A stretch of 64,000 nucleotides of DNA from Ignisphaera sp. (GCA_038735125.1 JAVYNU010000004.1:81563-145562), one strand, 5' to 3'; positions 52,226 through 61,380 are shown, counted from the first letter of the stretch. Numbers and translations are program-made. Notes: generated by a model not told the origin, from the letters alone.

Positions 52226-53572
52226 TTATTCTATCAAAGCTATGAATATGTCATTAACATTTGTGCCAGTATAGCCTGTTATAATAGCCTTTCTGAGCTT
52301 CGCGAAGTAGGTGTAGCTATCGTTGTTCTCTAGATACTCTTGCGGATCTAAACCTTGTCTCAATCCCTCATAATATGTTTCGCCATCAACTATCGCTCCA
52401 GCGGCTGGGCTTATACCATCAATTCCATCTGTCCCCATGCATAATCCAGCAACATTTTTTATACCTCTAATCGATATTGATAATGCTAGGCAAAGTTCCT
52501 GGTTTCTGCCCCCGACCCCTCTGCCCCTAACAGTTACAACAGTTTCCCCACCAGCTAAAATAGCTGCAGGTTTTTTTATTGGCATATCATATATGTGAAT
52601 GCTTTTCACTATTGATGCCAGCACCTTTCCGGCCTCCCTAGCCTCCCCCTCAAGCATGGAAGTTAGAATAAGCGTATTAAATCCTTGGCTTCTTGCCTTT
52701 TCTGCCATAGCATCTAAAACCAATTTATTGCTTGCAACAATAATGTTTAAAACCCTATTGAAAATATTGTCGCCTCTCTTCGGCGTATCCGCTATTCTTC
52801 CCTCTAGACCCATTTCCACTATTCTCTTCATAGAGTCTTTCATCTCATCCCAAATACCACGTCTCTTCAATATATTGTAAACATCTCGAAAAGTTGTGTC
52901 GTCAGGTGCTGTAGGTCCCGAGGCTATAGTGTCTAGCCTATCCCCAACAACATCACTTATTATCAGCGATATGACTTTCTTTGCCTTTAAAAATCTTATG
53001 AACTTCCCACCCTTAACCTTAGAAAACCTTTTTCTCACAGCATTCAATTCGAATATATCTGCACCTCTTTTCATAAGTTCTCTGGAAATCCAGGCGATAT
53101 CATCTAGAGTTACACCGTCTTCTGGAACCTCAAAGAGTGCCGACCCACCTCCAGATACAACAACAAAGACAATATCGTTTTCAGAGACATTGCTGGATAC
53201 ATAGTCTAGTAGTTGCTGGGAAGATTCTAAGGTATCCTTACCCGGAATTGGGTGATTACCTCTAACAAGATTTATATTACCAACACTGCCAATTTCATCG
53301 GGGGTTATAACAACCCCACCAACTATCCTATCCCCCAGCAAATCATTTAAAGCCATAGCCATTCTTTTTGATGCTTTTCCAAAACCTACGACATGAAGTC
53401 TTCCAGTTAACTCGATAATTTCATCCCCAATATATATCCTCCCACCATTAACTTTCACATGGTTCTTCACAGCATTATAGGGATCGGCCACAGCTAATCC
53501 ATAATCGGCTATCTCTAGAATTAGCCTATGTAAAGTTGATTTAGCTACTTCATTAGCATTTTTTATAAACAT
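52226..53572 (-). CDS. gckA: Glycerate 2-kinase (GckA/MOFRL family)
   Basis: Phosphorylates glycerate to 2-phosphoglycerate, linking to the archaeal semi-phosphorylative or non-phosphorylative Entner-Doudoroff route. The protein is 448 residues from ATG 53572; an upstream ATG at 53629 would add 19 residues not typical of the family. The glycerate/ATP-binding half has VVVSGGGSALFEVPEDG, and the MOFRL C-terminal signature appears as GGGETVVTVRGRGVGGRNQE and GTDGIDGISPAAGAIVDG. There is nothing recognisable in the 356 bases between this start and the next gene. Confidence 0.9.
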   Translation of the reverse strand: MFIKNANEVAKSTLHRLILEIADYGLAVADPYNAVKNHVKVNGGRIYIGDEIIELTGRLHVVGFGKASKRMAMALNDLLGDRIVGGVVITPDEIGSVGNINLVRGNHPIPGKDTLESSQQLLDYVSSNVSENDIVFVVVSGGGSALFEVPEDGVTLDDIAWISRELMKRGADIFELNAVRKRFSKVKGGKFIRFLKAKKVISLIISDVVGDRLDTIASGPTAPDDTTFRDVYNILKRRGIWDEMKDSMKRIVEMGLEGRIADTPKRGDNIFNRVLNIIVASNKLVLDAMAEKARSQGFNTLILTSMLEGEAREAGKVLASIVKSIHIYDMPIKKPAAILAGGETVVTVRGRGVGGRNQELCLALSISIRGIKNVAGLCMGTDGIDGISPAAGAIVDGETYYEGLRQGLDPQEYLENNDSYTYFAKLRKAIITGYTGTNVNDIFIALIE

Positions 53573-53928
53573 GTTTGAGGCCCATGCAACGAAATAGTTC
53601 ATAGCGCTTAAAAATTTTCGTTTACACATCTACAGGGTCTTCTATCCTCCTGCAAAAAAGTAACGTTCTCTGTAGCTGCCCAAGTATGGTTGCTCATACT
53701 GTTTTAGAGCTGTTCATAGTTGCTTTACCAAAAGTTTTTCCAAATTGCATAGCTTATGCATAGACGTTTTCAGCTAGAAGCTTACATAGTACAGATAAAG
53801 GTGTTCGCCGCCTACATTTTTAATGAGGGAAGCGTTGTCTCTAAAACTCTAAGTTACTATGGACTTGTCCTAGCCACATATATTTTATATCCTCTTAGAT
53901 ATGGTAGGCCTCTTTGACTCTACTGTAA

Positions 53929-55485
53929 TTAATGTGTTTTTACTGGTTTTGGTATTATGAATAATGGCTGTTCCTGTATGTAGTTTTTGCCTAGTTTAAG
54001 TGCCTCTTCGGCTTTTGCCAGTTCTGCTCCTAGATATAGTGCATGTGATACTTGCGAAACCAATTCTAGTTCAACTATTTTGTTTCTTATTGCCTTAGCT
54101 GTCCTTCCTCTTAACAATATCCTTCCTTTTCTTCCTATGTACAGAGCCTCTATATAGCCTTCTTCGTGGTTTACTCTTATTTTGAATATTCCCATTGGGT
54201 CTAGTCTATATGGCTTATCCTCATCTTCTACATAAACAACTTGTTCGTAACTGTCCATCGGTGTGTCGTATCTTCTCTTATCTTTTAGTATTAGAAGTGA
54301 TATTCCGAGGTCTTTTGGTGGAACCCCCAACATATTTGCAATTGCCATCATTTGAGTGGCTATTTTAACCTCTTTTGTCGAGCCCTTCGCCTTGTTACTT
54401 TGCTCTACTGTGAGAACTATACTCACTCCTATCTCATGTGCTAACCCAACGAGGATTGCGTTTACCCCTACGCTATCAGCATCTATGAGCTCTGTGACAT
54501 TTCCAATACCCATGAATAGTGGTATATCCTTTCTAACCTCCCTGAACTTTGCATAAGCTTGAAGAGACTTAAATGTGTTTCCAACTGGCTCCAGAATAGC
54601 ATCTGCAAAAACCTTTTCGAATCCATGACTCTTAACAACATCTACTGTTTTCAGGAGAAGGTCAACTCTTTCTCTATAGTCTCTTGGTATTGAGTTGTCA
54701 ATCGGGTTTCTAGGGATGACAACAACAGCTATGCTTTTATCAATTTCTTTCACATTTTCTATGTTGGTTAGATCTATGTTTATAACCATGTCAGCCCCCG
54801 CCTCAACACCTCTGAGAATTTCGCTTGGAATTGAGGTATCTATAGCTATTGGAACATCAAAAACCCTTTTAACAGCTCTAACAACTCTATAAACCTCATC
54901 TGGGTGAGGTTCCAAAGCCTCAAAGCCGAGGCTTATAATATCAGCTCCAGACTCAACTAAGTAGGAAACCCTTCTAATGAGCTCCTCATCAGTTAGCGTA
55001 TAACTATGAAAAATCTCTGAGGCCACCCTAATTGGGGGAGGCTCCAAGGCTACATATATTCCTCCCACGATAAAGCCTTTCTCTAAAGCCATTCTCTCAA
55101 CCTCCGTCAAAACCTTTCTACATCTCTCAATTCTGAGACTCTGCAAAACCTCGTCTGCAGGTTTGTCAGGCGATAAAGCTTCTAAACCAACTCTAAAAAC
55201 ATCCGATAGGTCAACAGCATTTATAGGTCCCTTGACTGTTTTGATGCCAGTTATAGCCTCTACAACTCTTCCAGAGCCTTTAACCAAGCCAGGTATGATA
55301 ATATATTCATAGTCGCCTCTATGGACTCTTCCAGCAAGGAGCTTAGCAATATAGTCAACAGTCATGAAAGATGCTACATCAACAGGAGCGACAAAAACAT
55401 CTACCTCATAACCACTAATAGAGGCTATTGTCCTTCTAACAATAGGCTCTGCAAGCCTACCAGTAACAACAAGTACTCTAGCCAT
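53929..55485 (-). CDS. Dihydropteroate-synthase-like protein (archaeal, TIGR00284 type)
   Basis: A 518-residue three-part archaeal protein. Residues about 1-170 resemble an N-terminal domain of unknown function (MARVLVVTGRLAEPIVRR). The middle is a DHPS TIM barrel: GADIISLGFEALEPHPDEVY, then FDVPIAIDTSIPSEILRGVE, the two pterin-binding motifs. A DUF4346-like C-terminal domain follows (IFKIRVNHEEGYIEALYIG). The role in archaeal C1 carriers (tetrahydromethanopterin-like pterins) is likely but unproven. The ATG at 55485 fits the family; an upstream start at 55578 would add 31 unlikely residues. The strand is opposite to the small membrane-protein gene that follows. Confidence 0.8.
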   Translation of the reverse strand: MARVLVVTGRLAEPIVRRTIASISGYEVDVFVAPVDVASFMTVDYIAKLLAGRVHRGDYEYIIIPGLVKGSGRVVEAITGIKTVKGPINAVDLSDVFRVGLEALSPDKPADEVLQSLRIERCRKVLTEVERMALEKGFIVGGIYVALEPPPIRVASEIFHSYTLTDEELIRRVSYLVESGADIISLGFEALEPHPDEVYRVVRAVKRVFDVPIAIDTSIPSEILRGVEAGADMVINIDLTNIENVKEIDKSIAVVVIPRNPIDNSIPRDYRERVDLLLKTVDVVKSHGFEKVFADAILEPVGNTFKSLQAYAKFREVRKDIPLFMGIGNVTELIDADSVGVNAILVGLAHEIGVSIVLTVEQSNKAKGSTKEVKIATQMMAIANMLGVPPKDLGISLLILKDKRRYDTPMDSYEQVVYVEDEDKPYRLDPMGIFKIRVNHEEGYIEALYIGRKGRILLRGRTAKAIRNKIVELELVSQVSHALYLGAELAKAEEALKLGKNYIQEQPLFIIPKPVKTH

Positions 55486-55651
55486 ACACACCACACTACA
55501 AGAACACATTTCTTCAAAGCTATATAGGTTTACACAAAATCTTTTCAAATAGAAGCTGTGTATTATGTTCAACGACATTGAATATTCTGTTGAACTTCAA
55601 TACTTTGATTATGAAAGAACTTATTAGCATTAGACACAATATAACTCTTGG

Positions 55652-55879
55652 GTGACACAATTGGCTGAAAAGACTGTCCAGGAAATGCTCAAAAAATACT
55701 TTGGTGTAAGTGCCCCAAGGCTTGTCATAGGAGTGCTGATGATAATTTTTGGGATACTGATTATAGTGTTTCCAGAACTAATAGCATGGCTCATAGGCAT
55801 ATACTTGCTAGTATCTGGCATACTAACTGTTGTTGATGAGATGATGAGAGGCCGGAAGCTTTCAGAGGCGTCGAAATAG
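55652..55879 (+). CDS. Small two-helix membrane protein (DUF308-like)
   Basis: A 75-residue protein with a short cytosolic N terminus, two helices (LVIGVLMIIFGILIIVFPEL and the following IAWLIGIYLLVSGILTVVDE), and a basic C terminus. The glycine/isoleucine pattern GILIIVFPEL.AWLIGIYLLVSG resembles DUF308 half-repeats, although only one pair is present. Start is GTG 55652 or TTG 55661. Function is unknown. Confidence 0.5.
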   Translation: MTQLAEKTVQEMLKKYFGVSAPRLVIGVLMIIFGILIIVFPELIAWLIGIYLLVSGILTVVDEMMRGRKLSEASK

Positions 55880-55980
55880 TCTTTGGACAACACTATAGGG
55901 TGCCTTCAGGAACAATTTCTATTTTTATTGTTTAGAAAGGATTTAAGCATTGCCGAATATCTTTGTGGGGTAGACTCTCT

Positions 55981-56391
55981 TTAGTGGTTATGCACATGAT
56001 CTTCATGCTCCACAGGCTCTAGCACCTCGCTGATTCTGTTCTCTATGAGCATCTTTATAGCCTCCTCCAGATTGTACAACCCTTTTTCTCTCTTTGGCAA
56101 GACATAGATTTTCATCCCCAAGCTTCTCAGCTGGTAGAAGGCCCCCTGGCCAATGCTGGCAACAACCACAGCTTCTACTCCCTGTCTAGCAAGCTCCTCT
56201 ATTATCAGATGTCCATGTCCTTGGCCGTGACCATGGACAACATGTTCGTTCTTGAGCATTTTTGCTACTCTAAAGCTATTCCCGTCTATCTCAACTATTG
56301 CAAAGAACGGTGCTCCGCCAAAATGTGGAAAAACATATGGGTTTTGGCCAGAGCCTGCCACAGGTATTGCTACAATAACTGTCCTCTTCAT
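55981..56391 (-). CDS. NifX/NafY-type dinitrogenase cofactor-like protein
   Basis: A 136-residue single-domain protein of the PF02579 family, first known in nitrogenase cofactor assembly but common in archaea without nitrogenase. VFPHFGGAPFFAIVEIDG and VVVASIGQGAFYQLRSLGMK are typical. A histidine-rich insert (VVHGHGQGHGHL) and a histidine-rich C terminus (EDHVHNH) suggest metal binding. It overlaps the DUF5320 gene by four bases (ATGA) and forms a cluster with it and a DUF134 regulator. Confidence 0.85.
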   Translation of the reverse strand: MKRTVIVAIPVAGSGQNPYVFPHFGGAPFFAIVEIDGNSFRVAKMLKNEHVVHGHGQGHGHLIIEELARQGVEAVVVASIGQGAFYQLRSLGMKIYVLPKREKGLYNLEEAIKMLIENRISEVLEPVEHEDHVHNH

Positions 56392-56708
56392 CTACTGCCT
56401 TGCCCCTTTCCCAAGAGCCTTCTAAGCTCCTCTATCCTAGCATCAATCCCTTTTAGCATCACATCGCTGATATATCTCCTCAGCTCTTCGAGATACCTAA
56501 TCTCAGTCTCTGGATCAATGGGAGCTATTGGTACAGTTGGTGGTGGTGTGATTGGTGGCTGGTACCAGTATTTGCCTAGATATTGTAGCCAGTACCACCC
56601 TCCACCAAATAGCCATCCGGGTCTCTGCCACGGTGGTAGATGGCTCCAGGGCCCATTGCCTGGGTATGGGCCTCTCCAAAACCTATTCCACCAACTCATT
56701 TTCGTCAC
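56388..56708 (-). CDS. DUF5320-like protein
   Basis: A 106-residue protein with a Trp/Pro/Gly-rich N-terminal half (SWWNRFWRGPYPGNGPWSHL) and a charged helical tail (IRYLEELRRYISDVM). This matches DUF5320 proteins, encoded next to NifX-like and DUF134 genes in many archaea. Its role is unknown, perhaps metal or membrane binding. The 5' end overlaps the DUF134 gene by 26 bases; a second ATG is at 56699. Confidence 0.65.
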   Translation of the reverse strand: MTKMSWWNRFWRGPYPGNGPWSHLPPWQRPGWLFGGGWYWLQYLGKYWYQPPITPPPTVPIAPIDPETEIRYLEELRRYISDVMLKGIDARIEELRRLLGKGQGSR

Positions 56709-57084
56709 CAGTACTTGAAACCTGTTTCTCGGTTAATAAGCTCTTATTATCATCGACCATCTGCCTAGTTGAAACAAGTTTCATAGGCTTTCTCTCAGCT
56801 AGCGCCTTGGCAACCTTGAATCTAGCGCCCTCTAGAATTCTCCAAAAGGTTGCTTTTGACAGGCCCATTCTATTCGCAGCCTCCTCCATGGAAAGCCCCT
56901 CAACATGTATGTGGACAAGGGCCTCAACCTCGTAATCGTAGATCTCTATGTAGTCGCCGAAGCTCAGGCTTTCAACAGGTTTAACAGGTATGAATACAGT
57001 GTCTTCAATGGGTATACTACACCTTGCGGGGGGTGTTCTAACACCGAATCCACCCATCCAGCCTCTTCTGAATCGCCTAGGCAC
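56683..57084 (-). CDS. DUF134 (UPF0251) helix-turn-helix regulator
   Basis: A 133-residue DNA-binding protein. The C-terminal half of the core contains a sigma-70-region-4-like helix-turn-helix: LSMEEAANRMGLSKATFWRI, then ARFKVAKALAERKP. An N-terminal basic segment MPRRFRRGWMGGFGVRTPP and two cysteines frame it. UPF0251 proteins are predicted regulators of metal- or Fe-S-associated NifX-like genes. It is first in a compact three-gene cluster, so it likely controls the two genes that overlap its end. Confidence 0.8.
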   Translation of the reverse strand: MPRRFRRGWMGGFGVRTPPARCSIPIEDTVFIPVKPVESLSFGDYIEIYDYEVEALVHIHVEGLSMEEAANRMGLSKATFWRILEGARFKVAKALAERKPMKLVSTRQMVDDNKSLLTEKQVSSTGDENELVE

Positions 57085-57167
57085 ACAAAGCCACCGCTAC
57101 CAAGAATGAATGCTTTTGCTGGTAGATTTTTGCGTTAGGAAATATTTTACTCTTTCTGATTGGCTGG

Positions 57168-58148
57168 TTAAACATGTTTGGCTAATGCTACACTGCTTAT
57201 ATTCTTCTCTTGCTCTTCTCCAACATCTTTGTAGAGCACATACTCGCTATCAACTATTCTAAAGCCCATCGATATAAGTGTTTTGAGTAGCGATGTCTTT
57301 GAAGAGTCTACTGGTATAACAATGCTTGTGTCTATGCCTCTATCAGCAAACCTCTTTACAGAGTCTATCAACACCTTTAGAGATTCTGTTGGTCTGTAGT
57401 AGGATAGTGCCAATCTCTCAACAACAATCTTGCTACTGGCGGTAGATAGCTGTGCAACCCCAGCTATTCTCCTACCCTTGTAAACTGTTATTATCGTTAC
57501 CTCCTCTCCGCTAAGCCTATATATAGCTTCGTCTACATCCCATGTGAAGTTGTTCCACATGGTCAAATCAAGTAGTTTGACTCTTGGAATAGACGCTCTC
57601 TTGACGCTGTCAACGCTTATCCTAGTCCTCTCCAAAACCTTCTTATCTACGCTAATATCTATGCTACTTAGCTTTGCCTCTAGAACTAGAATGACATTTG
57701 ATATTCTATAGCCGTTCTTTACATACATTCCAAGAGCCCTATTATTATGGTTTTTCACAGTTAGATAGATTTTCTCAACACCCTCACCAGCCAACGCCTC
57801 TTCAACGTTTCTAAGCAGGCACTCTCCTATTCCCCTCCCCCTAAACATCTCGTCTATGGCAAGGGCGTCGACATATGCCTTATCTCTCTTCTTATAAACT
57901 ATGGCAAAGCCTGCCACACTCTTGTTGTGGATGGCAACATATATTCTGATCCTCCTGCTCCTCTTCCTAATAACACCGGCTATCCACTCTTTGCTCTCCA
58001 AATCGAGATACTGAATACTCTCGCTATATATCCTAAATATGTTGTCAACATCAGAAATTCTGGCTCTTCTAATGGAGATATCCAAACATTTATCGCTAGA
58101 CGAATCATCTTCTGAATCTGAATCCGATTCCTCCATACAATCCCACAT
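57168..58148 (-). CDS. Double-domain GNAT N-acetyltransferase
   Basis: A 326-residue protein with an acidic serine-rich N terminus (EESDSDSEDDSSSDKC). The first GNAT domain (about residues 25-165) carries the acetyl-CoA loop FRGRGIGECLLRNVEEAL. The second (about 185-310) is degenerate, with no clear acetyl-CoA loop. The pairing recalls archaeal GNATs with one active and one structural domain. An ATG at 58136 is an alternative start. The acceptor is unknown. Confidence 0.75.
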   Translation of the reverse strand: MWDCMEESDSDSEDDSSSDKCLDISIRRARISDVDNIFRIYSESIQYLDLESKEWIAGVIRKRSRRIRIYVAIHNKSVAGFAIVYKKRDKAYVDALAIDEMFRGRGIGECLLRNVEEALAGEGVEKIYLTVKNHNNRALGMYVKNGYRISNVILVLEAKLSSIDISVDKKVLERTRISVDSVKRASIPRVKLLDLTMWNNFTWDVDEAIYRLSGEEVTIITVYKGRRIAGVAQLSTASSKIVVERLALSYYRPTESLKVLIDSVKRFADRGIDTSIVIPVDSSKTSLLKTLISMGFRIVDSEYVLYKDVGEEQEKNISSVALAKHV

Positions 58149-58226
58149 TCATTACATGTAGACTATGCGCTACAGAGTTTAAAAGCATTTGCATGTTAAA
58201 AGCGAGGCATGTGTATCGAAATGCTG

Positions 58227-59243
58227 TTACCTCTCATAAACAATCTCTCCATCGATAACAGTTTTAACAATGTCTAGCCTATCATCAACAACTACAAAGT
58301 CTGCCCTATAGCCTGGCGCAATATCTCCAATGTTTATCCCAAGCCTTATGCTCTTAGCGGGGTTGTAGCTAGCCATCATAGAGGCTTCTCTTAGTGTGTA
58401 TCCAAGCGACACAATGTTTCTAAACGCTTTATCTATGGTCAGCGTGCTCCCAGCTAAACCACCTGTCTTCGCCAATCTGCATACACCCCTCTCAACAACA
58501 ACTTCTAGACCACCGAGATTGTAGACGCCATCGCCAAGCCCTGTAGCCGCTATGGAGTCTGTAACCAGAACTATTCTCCTAGGCGTCGCATAGTCTACAA
58601 CCATCTTAACGACTGCTGGGTGGAGATGTATGAAGTCAGCTATAATCTCTAGATAGACATTTGGAGACTGGATAAGGGCTAGAGCAACCCCAGGGTCTCT
58701 ATGGTGAAACCGCCTCATGCCATTGAACAGATGTGTAGCCTTCGAAACACCTAGTCTAACAGCCTCTAAGCCAACCTCATAGCCAGCGTCTGTATGTCCA
58801 GCGCTAACGGTGACCCCCAAGCCCTTAGCAAACTCTATAAGCTTTGCAGCCCCCGGCAGCTCAGGCGCTATGGTAATCTGCTTCAGCAAGCCCCCAGACT
58901 CCTCGTAGTAGACCTTGAACTCCTCTACAGATGGAAGTCTAACAAACTCTGTGTTCTGGGCCCCAGCCACCTCACGACTGATATAGGGCCCCTCTAGATG
59001 TATACCAAGAACCCTAGAACCAATAGATGGTTTCCAAAGCTTTGAAGCCTCTCTAACAGCTCTACAAGCCCTTACAAGGGTTTCATGAGGTGCGGAAACA
59101 GTTGTTGGAAGAAAGCCCGTAACCCCATACCTCACAAACCTCCTAGCCATCTCAATAACAGTCTCAGGCAACGGGCTAGCAGTTATATCGAAACCTCCAA
59201 CACCGTGGGTATGGGTATCGACAAAACCTGGCAAAAGAGTCAA
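58227..59243 (-). CDS. nagA: N-acetylglucosamine-6-phosphate deacetylase, 5' end disrupted
   Basis: The 338-residue frame starts at a TTG with MTLLPGFVDTHTHGVGGFDI and has all metal and substrate motifs: HTHG, HLEGPYISREVAG, SAGHTDAGYEVG, HLFNGMRRFHHRDPG and LVTDSIAATG. The usual 40-50-residue N-terminal beta strands are missing from this frame. Just upstream, in a shifted frame (about 59310-59244), the sequence NVVGVGSGRFDGYADERVDL looks like that missing part and ends next to a shift at GAGGGTTGAC. A gene of normal length thus appears broken by one base; two more shifted codons may lie further up. The body is intact, so activity is uncertain. Confidence 0.8.
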   Translation of the reverse strand: MTLLPGFVDTHTHGVGGFDITASPLPETVIEMARRFVRYGVTGFLPTTVSAPHETLVRACRAVREASKLWKPSIGSRVLGIHLEGPYISREVAGAQNTEFVRLPSVEEFKVYYEESGGLLKQITIAPELPGAAKLIEFAKGLGVTVSAGHTDAGYEVGLEAVRLGVSKATHLFNGMRRFHHRDPGVALALIQSPNVYLEIIADFIHLHPAVVKMVVDYATPRRIVLVTDSIAATGLGDGVYNLGGLEVVVERGVCRLAKTGGLAGSTLTIDKAFRNIVSLGYTLREASMMASYNPAKSIRLGINIGDIAPGYRADFVVVDDRLDIVKTVIDGEIVYER

Positions 59244-59421
59244 CCCTCTAAATCAACCCTCTCATCAGCATAGCCATCAAAGCGCCCAGAACCAACACCA
59301 ACAACATTATTAGCTTTCGTCAAATGCTAGCTCAATGACCATACCGAGACAACGTAGTCTAAGAACAGAAAGACACTCACACTAGAACAATATGACATGT
59401 AGCCAGAATAACAGCCTCGCC

Positions 59422-59562
59422 CCCCAGCTGTGTGGATGACACACAAACATGGGCATACCAGGGTCAAGCCCCCTAGACAACCCCCAGGGCTTATCCCCTG
59501 AGAGCTGCCTAAGGAGCTGGGCCCCAGCATGCCATGTTTGTGTGTCATCCACACAGCTGGGG
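59422..59562. repeat. 141-bp element with 31-bp perfect inverted arms
   Basis: The arm CCCCAGCTGTGTGGATGACA plus 11 more bases (59422-59452) recurs perfectly as its reverse complement at 59532-59562. The 79-bp interior is GC-rich, with internal small palindromes such as AGCT-N8-AGCT. The element lies in the gene-free gap between nagA (shifted 5' end near 59335) and the nuclease gene at 59811. It could be a MITE-like transposon end pair, a long hairpin RNA or a protein-binding site. No clear target duplication was found, and no copies elsewhere in the window were seen. Confidence 0.7.
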
Positions 59563-59810
59563 TTTGGCGCCCCGAGTATATAATATGCTCTGTGCTAGAT
59601 ATATACGGCTTTCTGCAGATAATACCTCTATTACTTTTAGTTATATGTATTATGGTATTGGTTTGGATAGCTATATTCAACCTGTTGCTAGTAATACTAG
59701 TGTAGCACTTTTTATAGAGGGTTTTTATTTTGTTGGATTTCCATAGAACTTGTACTTTCTTTGCCTACCGATGTGCACATATATGTTCTGCTTCAATTCG
59801 TAGTAGGGCT

Positions 59811-60287
59811 TTGGGTTTTGGTGTTGCTGGCTTGGATGAGAATGGTTTAGTCGAATCAGTTGTATCGAGGTTTAGGAGTGCTGGGTTCGATGTTTATAGG
59901 AATGTCGTTTTAGATGGTGTTGAGTTTGATGTTGTTGCTTTTGAGCCTTCTTCTGATCGTGTCTATGTCCATGTTGTAGAGGTTAAGAGGAGGCCTCGTG
60001 ACAAGGTCTATAAGCAGATTTGGAGGCGTATTGAACTGACCGACTATCTCTATGTCGCTATTCCATACAGTTTCTACACATGGGCTTTGAGTAGAGTTGA
60101 TCCGAGGGTTGGCATACTGCTTATAAGAAACGGTGATGTCATTGTCTTTAGAAGGCCTGTGTACCTAGGCAAGGGGATGACAATAGTCAGGAGCATGTGC
60201 AGATCCGCTATAGTTGCTAGCGAGCTTTTGAAAGGTGTTTGCAATAGGTTTGCAGAGCCTTTTCAGCACATACAATCTACTGCTTGA
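59811..60287 (+). CDS. Predicted PD-(D/E)XK nuclease
   Basis: A 158-residue protein (TTG 59811; TTG 59832 and an upstream TTG 59730 are alternatives) with the nuclease core: GFDVYRNVVLDGVEFDVVAF, then VYVHVVEVKRRPRDKVYKQ. The VEFDVVAF and HVVEVK segments form the E...D...ExK metal site of PD-(D/E)XK enzymes such as Hjc-like and restriction-type nucleases. The C-terminal 70 residues look helical. It converges on the PLD-type nuclease gene and overlaps its end by 11 bases. Confidence 0.65.
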   Translation: MGFGVAGLDENGLVESVVSRFRSAGFDVYRNVVLDGVEFDVVAFEPSSDRVYVHVVEVKRRPRDKVYKQIWRRIELTDYLYVAIPYSFYTWALSRVDPRVGILLIRNGDVIVFRRPVYLGKGMTIVRSMCRSAIVASELLKGVCNRFAEPFQHIQSTA

Positions 60288-60984
60288 TTGTTCTTCCACC
60301 CGCCCACAGGCTATCGAAGTAGTTTAGAAGGGTTCTGACGGCATCTGGACAGTCTATCTCTACAGATGCTTCGTGGTTGAGCTGAAGAGCACTCTCAGTC
60401 CAGTTGTGGCTTCCAAGAACAGCCGTTCTATTATCTACTATAACCAGCTTGGCGTGGGTTGTCCTACCACTAGACTCGTCGAGTCTAACACTTATGTTGT
60501 TTCTAAGCAGAAAGGCTATGGTATCTGGATAGTCCTTGTACGTCACATCATCCACCACTATCTTCACATCAACCCCATACCTACTCTTATTAACAACTAT
60601 GTCGAGAAGCTCGTTGACAGGGTCGCCAGGCTCTGCAGGATCATATTTCATAGCATACATAACTATGTAGATACTTTTGTTGGCTCTTTCAAGAAGGCTT
60701 TGAACAGCCTGGAAATAGCTCTTATCAACCAGAACACCAACCCCACACCCAAACCCCACCGAAGACACAGAAGCGTTCACTATCGTGGCAAGCGACGCGA
60801 CGTGGACAGGCGTTTGCAGCTCTACATACATTGCCTGGGTTTGAGTCAATGTCGCTACACACGTCTGTGTAGCCACAGCCCCTCGTTGCTCCACAACACG
60901 CATGGCTGCAAAGGCTATTGCAAATCCTATCAACAGCCCAAACACAAACACAACAAACATTTTCGAAGCCACAGCACTTACCAC
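60277..60984 (-). CDS. Membrane-anchored phospholipase-D-type nuclease
   Basis: A 235-residue protein with an N-terminal helix (MFVVFVFGLLIGFAIAFAAM), so it sits outside or anchored. A single HKD motif, HAKLVIVDNRTAVLGSHNWT (HxKxxxxD...GSxN), matches Nuc-type PLD enzymes that act as dimers on DNA or RNA. The region before it (YIVMYAMKYDPAEPGDPVNE) is the usual PLD beta/alpha segment. Two cysteines lie near residue 80. Extracellular nucleic-acid degradation or uptake is likely; that is inference. Confidence 0.75.
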   Translation of the reverse strand: MVSAVASKMFVVFVFGLLIGFAIAFAAMRVVEQRGAVATQTCVATLTQTQAMYVELQTPVHVASLATIVNASVSSVGFGCGVGVLVDKSYFQAVQSLLERANKSIYIVMYAMKYDPAEPGDPVNELLDIVVNKSRYGVDVKIVVDDVTYKDYPDTIAFLLRNNISVRLDESSGRTTHAKLVIVDNRTAVLGSHNWTESALQLNHEASVEIDCPDAVRTLLNYFDSLWAGGRTIKQ

Positions 60985-61380
60985 CTTTTAACAGCAAAAC
61001 TTGAAATAGATCACAAGAGGTATTTTACCTTTATAGCTCACAAACCCAACTCCTCTACACAATGAACCAAGATCAGCAAAAACTCAGCAGCGGATAAGCC
61101 GCTATAACTGTGTTTCGCTATCCAACCCTATCAGCAATGAATATGAGAACAACTAACTGTGGCGCCAGATCAGCTCTCTGAGGATCAAGCTACGCAGATT
61201 CGAGACCAGGATTGCTACAACCAGCTCTGGATCAACACCTCCTCTCTTTATACATTAGCGCGCTGGCGTCTCCACATTCTATTGCTTGATTTGTTTGTTG
61301 TTCTAGGCGTGTGGTCGCCTCTATGCACTAATCTTGAATATTCTTGAGGAGTGCCAAATTTCTTGGGACAGGTGAATGGG
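60985..61380. other. Gap upstream of the archaellin gene
   Basis: A 396-base gap. No convincing gene or RNA pattern was seen; short open frames here lack family features. The leader contains AATATTCTTGAGGAGT near 61339-61353 and the ribosome site GGTGA about nine bases before the archaellin ATG. Confidence 0.4.

Noticed and set aside
59327..59680. 117-codon minus-strand frame across the inverted-repeat element
   Set aside because: It is made from the repeat arms and has no protein-like pattern; the repeat explains it.
61159..61347. 62-codon frame before the archaellin
   Set aside because: No ribosome site and no recognisable sequence pattern; likely chance.
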